A stretch of 64,000 nucleotides of DNA from Eublepharis macularius (taxonomy: Eukaryota; Chordata; Lepidosauria; Squamata; Eublepharidae): positions 38,757,368-38,821,367 of the forward strand of contig NC_072791.1 of NCBI RefSeq assembly GCF_028583425.1, read 5' to 3'. Both the position numbers and the translations under genes were made by a program. This document shows, piece by piece, positions 10,371 through 19,884 of the stretch (position 1 is the stretch's first letter; each line of letters opens with the position of its first letter). The notes below the pieces were generated by a model, which did not search any database, had not been told where the DNA came from, and worked only from the letters and a program-made list of their open reading frames with translations.

Positions 10371-11418
10371 CGAAGTCCGTATGTCCCCTATAAATTATAT
10401 CAATGTATTGGAATAACTGGGCAGCCTTCCAAGGCTGAGCCCTAGCCACCACGCCGGCATAGATTAACATGCCTGGCAGCCAGTTATGCCAGTTCCGCTC
10501 TATTTTCCTGCGCTTCAACCTTTCCTTATCGCGATCATCTAACTCCTCCTTGTCTTTCTTTTCCAAATCCCGAAACAGGAGATTGAAAACATCCACATAT
10601 TCGCCACGCAGAATCTTATCCCTAGTGGCGAGAGTTAAGTGATCACCTAGGGGCATCGCTGTATCCCCAAAAGGCATAGCTCCAAATGGAATGGACCCAT
10701 AACCGTGTGTCCCCCCCACAGGGAAGCCCCACGGATAGTAGCCCCACTGATTAAAGTGGCTCCCCGATGCCTGGGAACCAGGGACCGAGGGGGCCTGTCC
10801 TGAAGATGGGCCAGCTACATCGCTACTAGCGGCCTGAAGCGCATTCCATGATCCTTGGGGCCACACCGGATTAGCCCCATAGAACTGAGGGGGAACTCCT
10901 ATCGTGGAACCCACGTGCCCCTGGGGTGCAGATGGTGGAGCAGGTGCTTGACCCCAATGCCCCCAGGGCCAAGCCCCTGGTGTAACAGGTGCAGCCGACT
11001 TACCATCACCCTCAGGAGGTTGAATTGCAACTGCCACCTGCCCAGATTCCTCCTGCACGCTTTGCTCAGCTACGCCACTCAGTTCAACGGCTGTGGCTTC
11101 AGTCACCGTCACCTCGCAGGCTCGCTCCCCTGCTGCTGGCGTACCTGTACTTTCAAGAGCAGAAAGCCTATTAAGAACATCGCGCTGGAAGGTGGCTGAC
11201 GAAGCCAAAAGGGTTGAGCGAGCCCTCTTTGCTCTGCCGGTTGCTGAGCCACCAGCTCCCCTGGCTTGTTCTAAGGCAGTCAAGCGAGCCAAGATGTCTT
11301 GCCGGCCCTGCAAATCACCCTCATCCTCCGATGAGGAAGAAACCGGGGCTGGCCTCTTTGATAGTGGACGCTTCGCTGGCTGTTTGCCCTTAGACGGCCC
11401 TTTTCCCTTTCCCGGCAT
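9940..11418 (-). CDS. Ngaro gag-like protein
   Basis: This is the first coding region of the element. I take the ATG at 11418 (MPGKGKGPSKGKQPAKR) because the frame upstream of it to 11589 has no other ATG. The protein is about 492 aa: a basic Lys/Arg-rich N-terminus with an acidic Ser/Glu/Asp patch, a Pro/Gln/Gly-rich middle, a helical region near LATRDKILRGEYVDVFNLLF, and a C-terminal cysteine/histidine cluster (CWDFSSQGVCSRKVCNFKHQC) that resembles a zinc-binding nucleocapsid motif. It ends with a basic Gly-rich tail. It probably packages the element RNA. Sequence identity to known gag proteins cannot be judged by eye, but position and composition fit. Confidence 0.75.
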   Translation of the reverse strand: MPGKGKGPSKGKQPAKRPLSKRPAPVSSSSEDEGDLQGRQDILARLTALEQARGAGGSATGRAKRARSTLLASSATFQRDVLNRLSALESTGTPAAGERACEVTVTEATAVELSGVAEQSVQEESGQVAVAIQPPEGDGKSAAPVTPGAWPWGHWGQAPAPPSAPQGHVGSTIGVPPQFYGANPVWPQGSWNALQAASSDVAGPSSGQAPSVPGSQASGSHFNQWGYYPWGFPVGGTHGYGSIPFGAMPFGDTAMPLGDHLTLATRDKILRGEYVDVFNLLFRDLEKKDKEELDDRDKERLKRRKIERNWHNWLPGMLIYAGVVARAQPWKAAQLFQYIDIIYRGHTDFVGAAWLQYDEEFRMRAALNPTWQWDRIHQQLWLQVMSPAKPNAGDRSDSGHLVQRSQTTQGTRAPAGQPVQPRLLCWDFSSQGVCSRKVCNFKHQCPICGGPHPFTSCTRQSKRAGRRGGGGGGGGPPATAGKGPQPHKPDGS

Positions 11419-12181
11419 AATGTACACTGGGCCAGTACAACCCCACAGGAAAGGAGGAAGGCCACTCAAATGCCCTGCCCAGAACAATGCACAATACCCC
11501 CCAGGAAAGCAGGTACCAAGTGCAACCTGCAGCTCGTCAATCCCTATAACAACCCACCCTAACCGGGGGGGGGCGTGAGATACAACCACCTACTGGAGGG
11601 GGGGGCAGACAAACCAACACCTTCGCTGCTGCCTCCCTAGGGTGGGGGGGGGTGGAAAATGGAGGAGATATCCCTCAGCGCCAGCCACCCACCGGGGCGG
11701 GGGGGGGAACAGGGGAAGCTCGACAGCCCCTAATATAACCCCCCCTCCGATAAAGACCCCCGCGTCCCGGCGGCCTAACAGGGCCTCAACCGAACTGCTG
11801 CCCAGAGGGGACTCACAACCCCTCAACAATTAAGGCGCGGCCGCGCGAGCCGCAACGGCGGCGAGGCGCACGGGCTGAAGCCGGCCGAGCCGGGAAGGCA
11901 GGCGCCGAGTCACCCGACTCCGACCGCAGCCGCAGGCCCAGGCGCTTGCTCCCGCGCCGCGGACTGATCGCCGGGACTTGGGCTGCCTCGAAGAAGCGAC
12001 GCCGGGCGGGCCACACCCGGCAGGCGCGGGCGCGAGCGGCCGGCGAGCGGCAGCAGGCTCTCTGCCCGGCCGCTTGCCCAATCCGACCAAGGCCGCTGAG
12101 GCTGCCGACCGTCCTCCGCAACTGCACAGCCTCGCAGCCGCCGGCCCTGCACTCGGAGAGTTGCTACGTGCACCTCTCCCT
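11419..12181 (-). promoter_or_regulatory. Ngaro 5' leader, G/C-rich
   Basis: This is the stretch between repeat A1 and the gag ATG. It has several G runs on the plus strand (around 11574, 11596, 11644, 11696) and becomes very GC-rich with many CpG from 11830 to 12180. It should contain leader and promoter sequences of the minus-strand element, but no TATA box is obvious. Confidence 0.5.
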
Positions 12182-12362
12182 CGAGCAGACACGCGGCGAC
12201 TGAGGAGGCCTGTGGAGCGGAACCGGCTAACTAGCCGTTTGCTCCGCCCCCAGGCCAATGCCCGGATGGGTTTAAGCGCGGGCTGTCTTTGCTCCTTCCG
12301 GAGCGGCAAACCCGGCCCCCATCCGAGCTGCCTTGCTGCCGTATGGGTAAGTGCCGCATTGC
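12182..12362 (-). repeat. Ngaro terminal repeat A1
   Basis: This 181-bp sequence is identical by eye to 6231-6411 and forms the 5' terminus of the element. The host flank resumes at ACCAGTGAAGGG. Confidence 0.9.
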
Positions 12363-14569
12363 ACCAGTGAAGGGAGCAGCAGACAACATGATGCTATCAG
12401 GGCCAGTGTTGCCAATCTTTCTGTGCATTTTTACACACAATGCAAGGGAAGACGGATGCCCAGCAACATCTACTCATGTGTTTGAGGAGAGAGGGGTCTC
12501 CTGAAGCTTTTGACTCCCTGGCTGCCACAAAGGCTCATGTTATGCAATTTGAATGAAATTTTCAAAGAAAAGTCAATTATTAACCACACCAAGGAGGTCC
12601 CAAGCATGTGGAGTTGGTTTGCAGCAGCAGAGGCCCATTCAGCAGGGGCCTATTCAGAGCCCTCTGCTGCTGCAGTCCTTCATCTAGATGCCATGGTGCC
12701 AGGGCCACTCACTGTGATGAAAGAAGTCCTCCAAAGATAGCAGGTCAAGGAGCAGCAGGAAAAATTTCATCTTGCCCAGAAAACCTTCTGGCTTTGAGAG
12801 CTTTACTGATTCAAACTGTTAATCTGGTTTATAAATTGAATGTTGTTGTTGTTGTTATTACTTCAGTGTTAAATGATGGGGAGACAGCAGCATGCATGCA
12901 CACTCACACAAGCACATAACCCCCAAATTTTTCCAGATTGCTGGGCTGCTGCAAAGCAGAGGACCATTCAACTGCCCCTCATCATGGAAACAAAACTACA
13001 TGGCACAAGGAAACATGGAATAACTACAAAGCTCAAAGGTAATAATTTATTGGTTTTGTCACTTTCATAAAGGAGCTTTTTTTTTAATTTTGCTGCACTG
13101 TCTTGCTTGGCGATGGAATGCTTTTGTGCTTGTGTGTCATACTGGCATGCCATGCTGACACCATTTTGCCAGTAAGTTTCCTGCTATTGTATGCACCCAG
13201 CCACCAATACTTGCCATCTATGGGGTCAATTGTTGTGTTAAATTTTCATTGGCTTAATGAGAAATTCATTTGATTAAATAGTTTTTGGAGGATACGGTTT
13301 TTGGTTAAGCGTGAATAGAGCTTTATTTTCCTAACATCCCCTCCACCCGCAAAAGAACAGTGTACACATGCATGCATAGCTCAACACTCGTCTTGACACG
13401 AGCCTTTCCCAAGCATTGCTCGGGATCCATAAGCACAAAACCCCACTCTTAATCTTAGTGGTTGATGGTTTAGAGGAAGGACTATGTTTTGGGCAGTTTT
13501 GGTGCCATTGCATACAAAAACAGCTGTCCTAGAGCCTCGTTTCCCCCCACCCACCACCCACCTCCTTGAAAAGAAAAGCATATGTTTATCTATGTGCAGG
13601 CAAAACTCAGCCAATGGGCCAAAACTCATGAAAATGAAAATGATCTAAATGGATCAGTTCCAAGCCAGCACTGACCAATATGGAACAAATTACTAATGAA
13701 ATAGAGTTATTCTGGAACCCCCCAGAAACTGAAACGGAAATGAAAAAATTCTTGGTTTACACCCCTAGTTGCTATCACCAATGAGCCTTTTCTGTCTTCC
13801 ATACCACCAGTACACACCATTATTTGTTTTTGTTTATTACATTTTTATTACATTTTTCTCGACAATGAGAAAAACATAAAACATGCTATGAAAAAAAACA
13901 AAAGACAAAAAATAAATTAGACATCTTGGCTTGCTGTTCACCAAGTAAATCCATATGGCGAAGACCAAGGGTGATGATCCACAGCCTAAGAACCAAGATC
14001 CCTCAGGCTCTTACCATTTGACTTATGCCCAACTGCTCACTCCCCTGGCCACATTGAGGCCTATAATGGACCCCCTCTTCATCTCCTCACTCTGAGTCAA
14101 ATTTTCCTGCCAAAATCCAAGTTTGACTGCTTTGGTTGAGCAGCCTCAAGCAGTATGTCTCTATTTGTGGTTTTAGTTCTATTGTGTCCCATCCTGATAA
14201 GCAGTTATAATTTTGGCTTTTTAGCCCAGCCCAGAAACTTCATGGGGGAAAAGCAGGGGCCCTCTTCATCTGTGCGGGAAATGGCACTGGAGTCTGTATA
14301 AAGTTCAAAATGACTTTACTGAACAGGCAGGGATGGAATAAGGGCAATCAGGGAATGAAAGAGCTGACGTAAAATTTGTGGGTAGAACTGAATACTCTTA
14401 AAGTCACAAAATAGTTTTTCTTGAAATTTAGTTTTTTTTTATTTTTAGTTCTTAAACAGTGAGAAGTGTATTCTTTAATACCTTGGTTACACAGCAACAA
14501 TCTTCCTTCACAGAGTTCCCTTTTACAACACAGGTTTCCTGATGTTAGTTCAAAACTGTTTTCTCTTTA
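12363..14569. other. Intergenic stretch, no gene seen
   Basis: The sequence is AT-rich. A (TGT)n run lies at 12841-12858. A CACCCCTA-type end near 13762-13768 (preceded by AACTGAAACGGAAATG) may be one terminus of an old hAT copy, but no matching partner was found. Nothing else is supported. Confidence 0.5.
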
Positions 14570-14577
14570 CAACAGAC

Positions 14578-14760
14578 TAGGGATGTGCGTTTCGGCATTC
14601 TGAATGCCGAAAGAATGCCGAAACAAAAGTGTTTCGGCATTCTTCAAGAATCCCGAAACGTTTCGGGGAATGCCGAAACGTTTCGGGATTGCCGAAAGAA
14701 AAACCCGAAACGTTTCGGGATTCTTTCGGCATTCTTTCGGCATTCGAGAATCGCCATTTT
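14578..14760. repeat. Left subterminal CCGAAA/TTTCGG array of the hAT
   Basis: Within about 170 bases there are roughly a dozen copies of CCGAAA or its complement, several as the palindrome CCCGAAACGTTTCGGG and others as TTTCGGCATTC. hAT transposases bind short repeated subterminal motifs besides the terminal repeats, so these are the likely binding sites. Confidence 0.75.
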
Positions 14761-14802
14761 GATTTTGCTAGCCGTTTGCCTTAGCAAGCGGCTAGCAAAA
14801 TC
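14761..14802. repeat. Perfect 14-bp-arm hairpin inside the left end
   Basis: GATTTTGCTAGCCG (14761-14774) pairs exactly with CGGCTAGCAAAATC (14789-14802) over a 14-base loop. It lies directly inside the CCGAAA array and may be part of the terminal DNA structure. Confidence 0.8.
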
Positions 14803-15401
14803 CTGCTGGAAGCAAAGGCTTCCTGCAGGCTCTTAGAAGAGGGGAGGGGGGGAGAAGGAGTGAATCACTCACTCCTTCTGTCACCCCCCACCCCTCTTGC
14901 AAAGGAGGATAGGGAATCCTGCTTTGCCTTGCAAATGCAAGGTGCAAGCATTGCATTGCACTTTGCATTTGCAAAGCAGCAGAGATTCCCGCCAAAACTA
15001 ACAGGTAGGGGAGGGGGAGCAGGAGGAGGGTGGCTCTTGGAGTGTGGGTGGGGAAAGGCAGGGGACTGGGGACTTTAGGAGTCACCAATCCCACTGCTGC
15101 ATTCTCATGCCAGCCAATAGATTTAAATCTTTGGCTGAGGCTGCAGCAGGGGATTTAAATTTGGAGCAAGACTGTCTGGAACACTTCTGTTGCTGCTGCT
15201 GCTGAGCTGTGACCGAGAGAGGAGAAGAAGAGAGACTGCACCTGGAGCCTGGAGGACATCTGCCTGGAGGATCAACTGTGCTGGACATCCTGAGAGGACA
15301 CCTGGTAGGCCTTTTTAAAATTTTTGTAAATTTTTTTGATGCTGGGCAATGTGCTGCTGTGGCCTGCCTCTGCAAAAAGGTGTTGCAGTTTATTCTTGGC
15401 A
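14803..15401 (+). promoter_or_regulatory. Putative promoter/first leader exon of the giant hAT
   Basis: The region holds GA-rich and CTG-rich sequence (TTGCTGCTGCTGCTGAGC near 15189). It ends in an exon-like block with GGATCAACTGTGCTGGACAT and a strong donor-like ACCTG|GTAGGC at 15304-15305. A related block with GGATCAACATTGCTGGACAT and CTG|GTAGGG recurs at about 18600-18694, and a third partial one at about 19132-19196. I infer non-coding leader exons upstream of the transposase gene. No transcript evidence is available. Confidence 0.4.
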
Positions 15402-18345
15402 TGGCCTGGGGGACAGGTTGGGCAGACAATGTTTAATGGTGGGGTGGGGGTTTCAGCATTGGTTGTTGTGCTTGCCTTCTTTAAGCTTGATCCACTGTTT
15501 TAAGATTAAAACAAGAGTGTGCCAGCTTTGGGCCTACACAGGCCAGAAGCCTTTCTTCTGGCTGGCTCTCACAGTTGTGCTTCACAATCTGGAATGGTGT
15601 GGCTTGCCTTTCTGTGTCTGGTCCCCTGCTTGCAAGGATTCCCAACAGGCTCCGTCCTGATCAACTGTGCCAGCCTGTGGGCCACACACAGGTATGGCCT
15701 GGGGGACAGGTTGGGCAGACAATGTTTGATGGTGGGGGGGGGGTTCAGCATTGGTTGTTGTGCTTGCCTTCTTTAAGCTTGATCCACTGTTTTAAGATTA
15801 AAACCAGAGTGTGCCAGCTTTGGGCCTACACAGGCCAGAAGCCTTTCTTCTGGCTGGCTCTCACAGTTGTGCCTCACAATCTGGAATGGTGTGGCTTGCC
15901 TTTCTGTGTCTGGTCCCCTGCTTGCAAGGATTCCCAACAGGCTCCGTCCTGATCAACTGTGCCAGCCTGTGGGCCACACACAGGTATGGCCTGGGGGACA
16001 GGTTGGGCAGACAATGTTTGATGGTGGGGGGGGGGGTTTCAGCATTGGTTGCTGTGCTTGCCTTCTTTAAGCTTGATCCACTGTTTTAAGATTAAAACCA
16101 GAGTGTGCCAGCTTCGGGCCTACACAGGCCAGAAGCCTTTCTTCTGGCTGGCTCTCACAGTTGTGCTTCACAATCTGGAATGGTGTGGCTTGCCTTTCTG
16201 TGTCTGGTCCCCTGCTAGCAAGGATTCCCAACAGGCTCCGTCCTGATCAACTGTGCCAGCCTGTGGGCCACACACAGGTATGGCCTGGGGGACAGGTTGG
16301 GCAGACAATCTTTGATGGTGGGGGGGGGGGTTTCAGCATTGGTTGTTGTGCTTGCCTTCTTTAAGCTTGATCCACTGTTTTAAGATTAAAACCAGAGTGT
16401 GCCAGCTTCGGGCCTACACAGGCCAGAAGCCTTTCTTCTGGCTGGCTCTCACAGTTGTGCTTCACAATCTGGAATGGTGTGGCTTGCCTTTCTGTGTCTG
16501 GTCCCCTGCTTGCAAGGATTCCCAACAGGCTCCGTCCTGATCAACTGTGCCAGCCTGTGGGCCACACACAGGTATGGCCTGGGGGACAGGTTGGGCAGAC
16601 AATGTTTGATGGTGGGGGGGGGGGGGTTCAGCATTGGTTGTTGTGCTTGCCTTCTTTAAGCTTGATCCACTGTTTGAAGATTAAAACCAGAGTGTGCCAG
16701 CTTCGGGCCTACACAGGCCAGAAGCCTTTCTTCTGGCTGGCTCTCACAGTTGTGCTTCACAATCTGGAATGGTGTGGCTTGCCTTTCTGTGTCTGGTCCC
16801 CTGCTAGCAAGGATTCCCAACAGGCTCCGTCCTGATCAACTGTGCCAGCCTGTGGGCCACACACAGGTATGGCCTGGGGGACAGGTTGGGCAGACAATCT
16901 TTGATGGTGGGGGGGGGGGGTTTCAGCATTGGTTGTTGTGCTTGCCTTCTTTAAGCTTGATCCACTGTTTGAAGATTAAAACCAGAGTGTGCCAGCTTCG
17001 GGCCTACACAGGCCAGAAGCCTTTCTTCTGGCTGGCTCTCACAGTTGTGCTTCACAATCTGGAATGGTGTGGCTTGCCTTTCTGTGTCTGGTCCCCTGCT
17101 AGCAAGGATTCCCAACAGGCTCCGTCCTGATCAACTGTGCCAGCCTGTGGGCCACACACAGGTATGGCCTGGGGGACAGGTTGGGCAGACAATGTTTGAT
17201 GGTGGGGGGGGGGGGTTCAGCATTGGTTGTTGTGCTTGCCTTCTTTAAGCTTGATCCACTGTTTGAAGATTAAAACCAGAGTGTGCCAGCTTCGGGCCTA
17301 CACAGGCCAGAAGCCTTTCTTCTGGCTGGCTCTCACAGTTGTGCTTCACAATCTGGAATGGTGTGGCTTGCTGTTCTGTGTCTGGTCCCCTGCTAGCAAG
17401 GATTCCCAACAGGCTCCGTCCTGATCAACTGTGCCAGCCTGTGGGCCACACACAGGTATGGCCTGGGGGACAGGTTGGGCAGACAATGTTTGATGGTGGG
17501 GGGGGGGGGTTCAGCATTGGTTGTTGTGCTTGCCTTCTTTAAGCTTGATCCACTGTTTGAAGATTAAAACCAGAGTGTGCCAGCTTCGGGCCTACACAGG
17601 CCAGAAGCCTTTCTTCTGGCTGGCTCTCACAGTTGTGCTTCACAATCTGGAATGGTGTGGCTTGCCTTTCTGTGTCTGGTCCCCTGCTAGCAAGGATTCC
17701 CAACAGGCTCCGTCCTGATCAACTGTGCCAGCCTGTGGGCCACACACAGGTATGGCCTGGGGGACAGGTTGGGCAGACAATGTTTGATGGTGGGGGGGGG
17801 GGGTTTCAGCATTGGTTGTTGTGCTTGCCTTCTTTAAGCTTGATCCACTGTTTGAAGATTAAAACCAGAGTGTGCCAGCTTCGGGCCTACACAGGCCAGA
17901 AGCCTTTCTTCTGGCTGGCTCTCACAGTTGTGCTTCACAATCTGGAATGGTGTGGCTTGCCTTTCTGTGTCTGGTCCCCTGCTAGCAAGGATTCCCAACA
18001 GGCTCCGTCCTGATCAACTGTGCCAGCCTGTGGGCCACACACAGGTATGGCCTGGGGGACAGGTTGGGCAGACAATGTTTGATGGTGGGGGGGGGGGGGT
18101 TCAGCATTGGTTGTTGTGCTTGCCTTCTTTAAGCTTGATCCACTGTTTGAAGATTAAAACCAGAGTGTGCCAGCTTCGGGCCTACACAGGCCAGAAGCCT
18201 TTCTTCTGGCTGGCTCTCACAGTTGTGCTTCACAATCTGGAATGGTGTGGCTTGCTGTTCTGTGTCTGGTCCCCTGCTAGCAAGGATTCCCAACAGGCTC
18301 CGTCCTGATCAACTGTGCCAGCCTGTGGGCCACACACAGGTATGC
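15402..18345 (+). repeat. 294-bp tandem array, ten copies, with G runs
   Basis: Ten head-to-tail units of 292-295 bp are almost identical. Each has GGCCTGGGGGACAGGTTGGG, then a run of about 5-13 G, GCATTGGTTG(T/C)TGTGCTTGCC, a CTTTAAGCTTGATCCACTG block, and the segment CTGGCTCTCACAG ... CACACAGGTATG. The unit length changes mainly through the G run. In every unit a pyrimidine-rich AG (TTCTTCTGGCTGGCTCTCACAG) and a donor-like CACAG|GTATGG bracket about 120 bases, so each could offer a small exon. The short open frames across the array are by-products of the repeat. A diverged partial unit without the G run continues to about 18530. Confidence 0.92.
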
Positions 18346-19680
18346 TGCTTTGGCCAAGGTAACCCTTTTTGGTTGCTGGCCTGGCACTCACAGTTGTGCT
18401 CCACAATCTGGAATGGTGTGGCTTGCGTTTCTGTGTCTGGTCCCCTGCTTGCAAGGATTCCCAACAGGCTCCGTCCTGATCAACTGTGCCAGCCTTCGGC
18501 CCACACACAGGCCTGCTGCTCCGGCTTTGGTAACCCTTCCCGTTTGCTGGCCTGGCACTCACTGTTTTGCTTCACATTCAGGTTGTTTATCGTTGGTGGA
18601 CCTCTTCTGGACTGGACTGCACTTGGTGGACATCGGCCTGCAGATCTCTGCGTGGAGGATCAACATTGCTGGACATCTGCACTGGTGGACTGGTAGGGTT
18701 GTTGTTAAATTTGGTTTTTGAGCTTATGTCTGCTGCTGTGCCTACCTGCGAGCATATGCTTTGGCTCTGTCTTTATGGCTTGGGCCGGGGGGGGGGGGGC
18801 ATTTTCTGGTTGGGCAAGAGGATATTGTTTGGGGGTTAGGGGGGCCAGCATTGATCGCAGTGGCAGCTTTCTTTCATGTTTCATTTTTCAAGTTTGAGTG
18901 TGGGGTGGGCATGAACTGCTGTTTCACAGGACTAAAAAATGAGTGTGCCAGCTTCTGGCCTGCACAGGCCAGAAGCTCTGCTGGGTGGATGTGTTTTGTT
19001 TTGCTGCTGGTTGGCCCTAGCCTTTAAGGGGGGGGGGGGCTGACTTGGCTTGTGCAACGGGGCCTTGAATTTTGGGGTTGCGTGTGCGGCGTGTGGTGTT
19101 GACTCTGCTAACATTTCCAATTTTCTTGACAGCATCGTGGAGGAGAGGAGGACCAGCTGCAAGACCGCCTGAACATCGCTGGACTGCAGGACTGGTGTTA
19201 GTGTGAGCGAGTCCGGGTTGACATTTGGGTGGCCTTGGGGGTGGGTTCTTGCTAGCTTGGGAGGGGGGAGGCTCATCTTCAAAACACCACATCCACACCC
19301 CACACCGACATACCACAGATACATCGGTCCCGCTAAATAGTGTCTCTTAGGTAGGTAGGCCAGTTGGTAGGTGATCAGTGGATAATTGCCCTCAACATAA
19401 TTATTAGGGAAACCGAGCCTAGTTTTTTTTAAAAAACTAAATAGGGACTCAGCAGGGAAAGCATTAGTGAGTGAGTGTTAGGTTTGAATTCTATATATAT
19501 ATATATATATATATAAAAATTTGTAATAGCTGTCAATAGGCTTCCCATTAGTGCCCCCATAACTAGGGTTCCACTGCCCATCTCTGGCACACGTGGTGGT
19601 GCCAGGCCGGCCCGGGCATACTAGTGTGTGAGTGTTTAAGGCTTCGTCACCTGTTATTGGGGTTTAGGGCCAGCTCAATT
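18346..19680 (+). other. hAT internal region upstream of the transposase
   Basis: After the diverged last repeat unit (18346-18530) comes an exon-like block (about 18582-18694, acceptor-like CACATTCAG, donor-like CTG|GTAGGG). G runs follow at 18788 and 19027, then a block with acceptor-like TTTTCTTGACAG at about 19132. A (TA)n run lies at 19492-19516. No protein frame of note is seen. Confidence 0.45.
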
Positions 19681-19697
19681 CCAGAGGAATTCAGCTG

Positions 19698-19760
19698 ATT
19701 GGCAGGCTCAGGTTCCCTGACATAAATAGGGTTGCTTAAAAAGGCACTTGATTGTTCATC
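19698..19760 (+). promoter_or_regulatory. Candidate proximal promoter of the transposase gene
   Basis: ATTGG (inverted CCAAT) at 19698-19702 is followed by ATAAATA at 19722-19728, a TATA-like box about 160 bases before the ATG. This fits a pol II start near 19750. Alternatively the gene is reached by splicing: a good acceptor, CTAAATCTTTTCTGATTAG, ends at 19857. The sequence alone does not decide between them. Confidence 0.4.
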
Positions 19761-19884
19761 TCCAAGTCACAGAGCCACTAGAAACACAGATTTATAGCAG
19801 GTTAGTTAGGTCTTGAAAACAAAGTTGACCTTTGTTTTCTAAATCTTTTCTGATTAGTTAGGGTTGAATTTGGGAGGGGAAAGT

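Larger units (their letters stand above)
5632..12362 (-). mobile_element. Ngaro retroelement (tyrosine-recombinase type), looks whole
   Basis: This minus-strand element of about 6.7 kb has split direct repeats instead of LTRs. In its own orientation the order is A1 (12362-12182), leader, gag-like frame, RT/RNase H, tyrosine recombinase, SGNH hydrolase, B1 (6832-6408), A2 (6409-6057) and B2 (6056-5632). B1 and B2 (425 bp) are identical by eye, and A1 matches the distal part of A2. No target-site duplication is seen, as expected for integration by a tyrosine recombinase. The SGNH domain separates Ngaro from DIRS and PAT elements. With open frames in all parts and identical repeats it looks young and whole, with no obvious breaks. 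Confidence 0.9.

Noticed and set aside
7132-11578. Plus-strand frames within the Ngaro element
   Set aside because: They lie opposite well-supported minus-strand retroelement genes and have no motif of their own.
5632-12362. Ngaro element as a Gypsy-type LTR retrotransposon
   Set aside because: It has a tyrosine recombinase and SGNH domain, split direct repeats and no TSD, and lacks a DDE integrase and aspartic protease.
13954-14100. Plus-strand frame starting MAKTKGDDPQPK as a possible gene start
   Set aside because: Only about 46 codons are open and no family is recognised; it may be a trace of a decayed LINE ORF1 but cannot be supported.
15402-18345. Regularly spaced repeats reminiscent of a CRISPR-like array
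   Set aside because: The whole 294-bp unit is repeated without variable spacers, the DNA is vertebrate, and the array lies inside a hAT transposon.
15575-18696. Series of 65-157-codon open frames repeating one amino-acid pattern
   Set aside because: They are the same tandem unit read in two frames; frame length depends on the G-run length and there is no protein motif.
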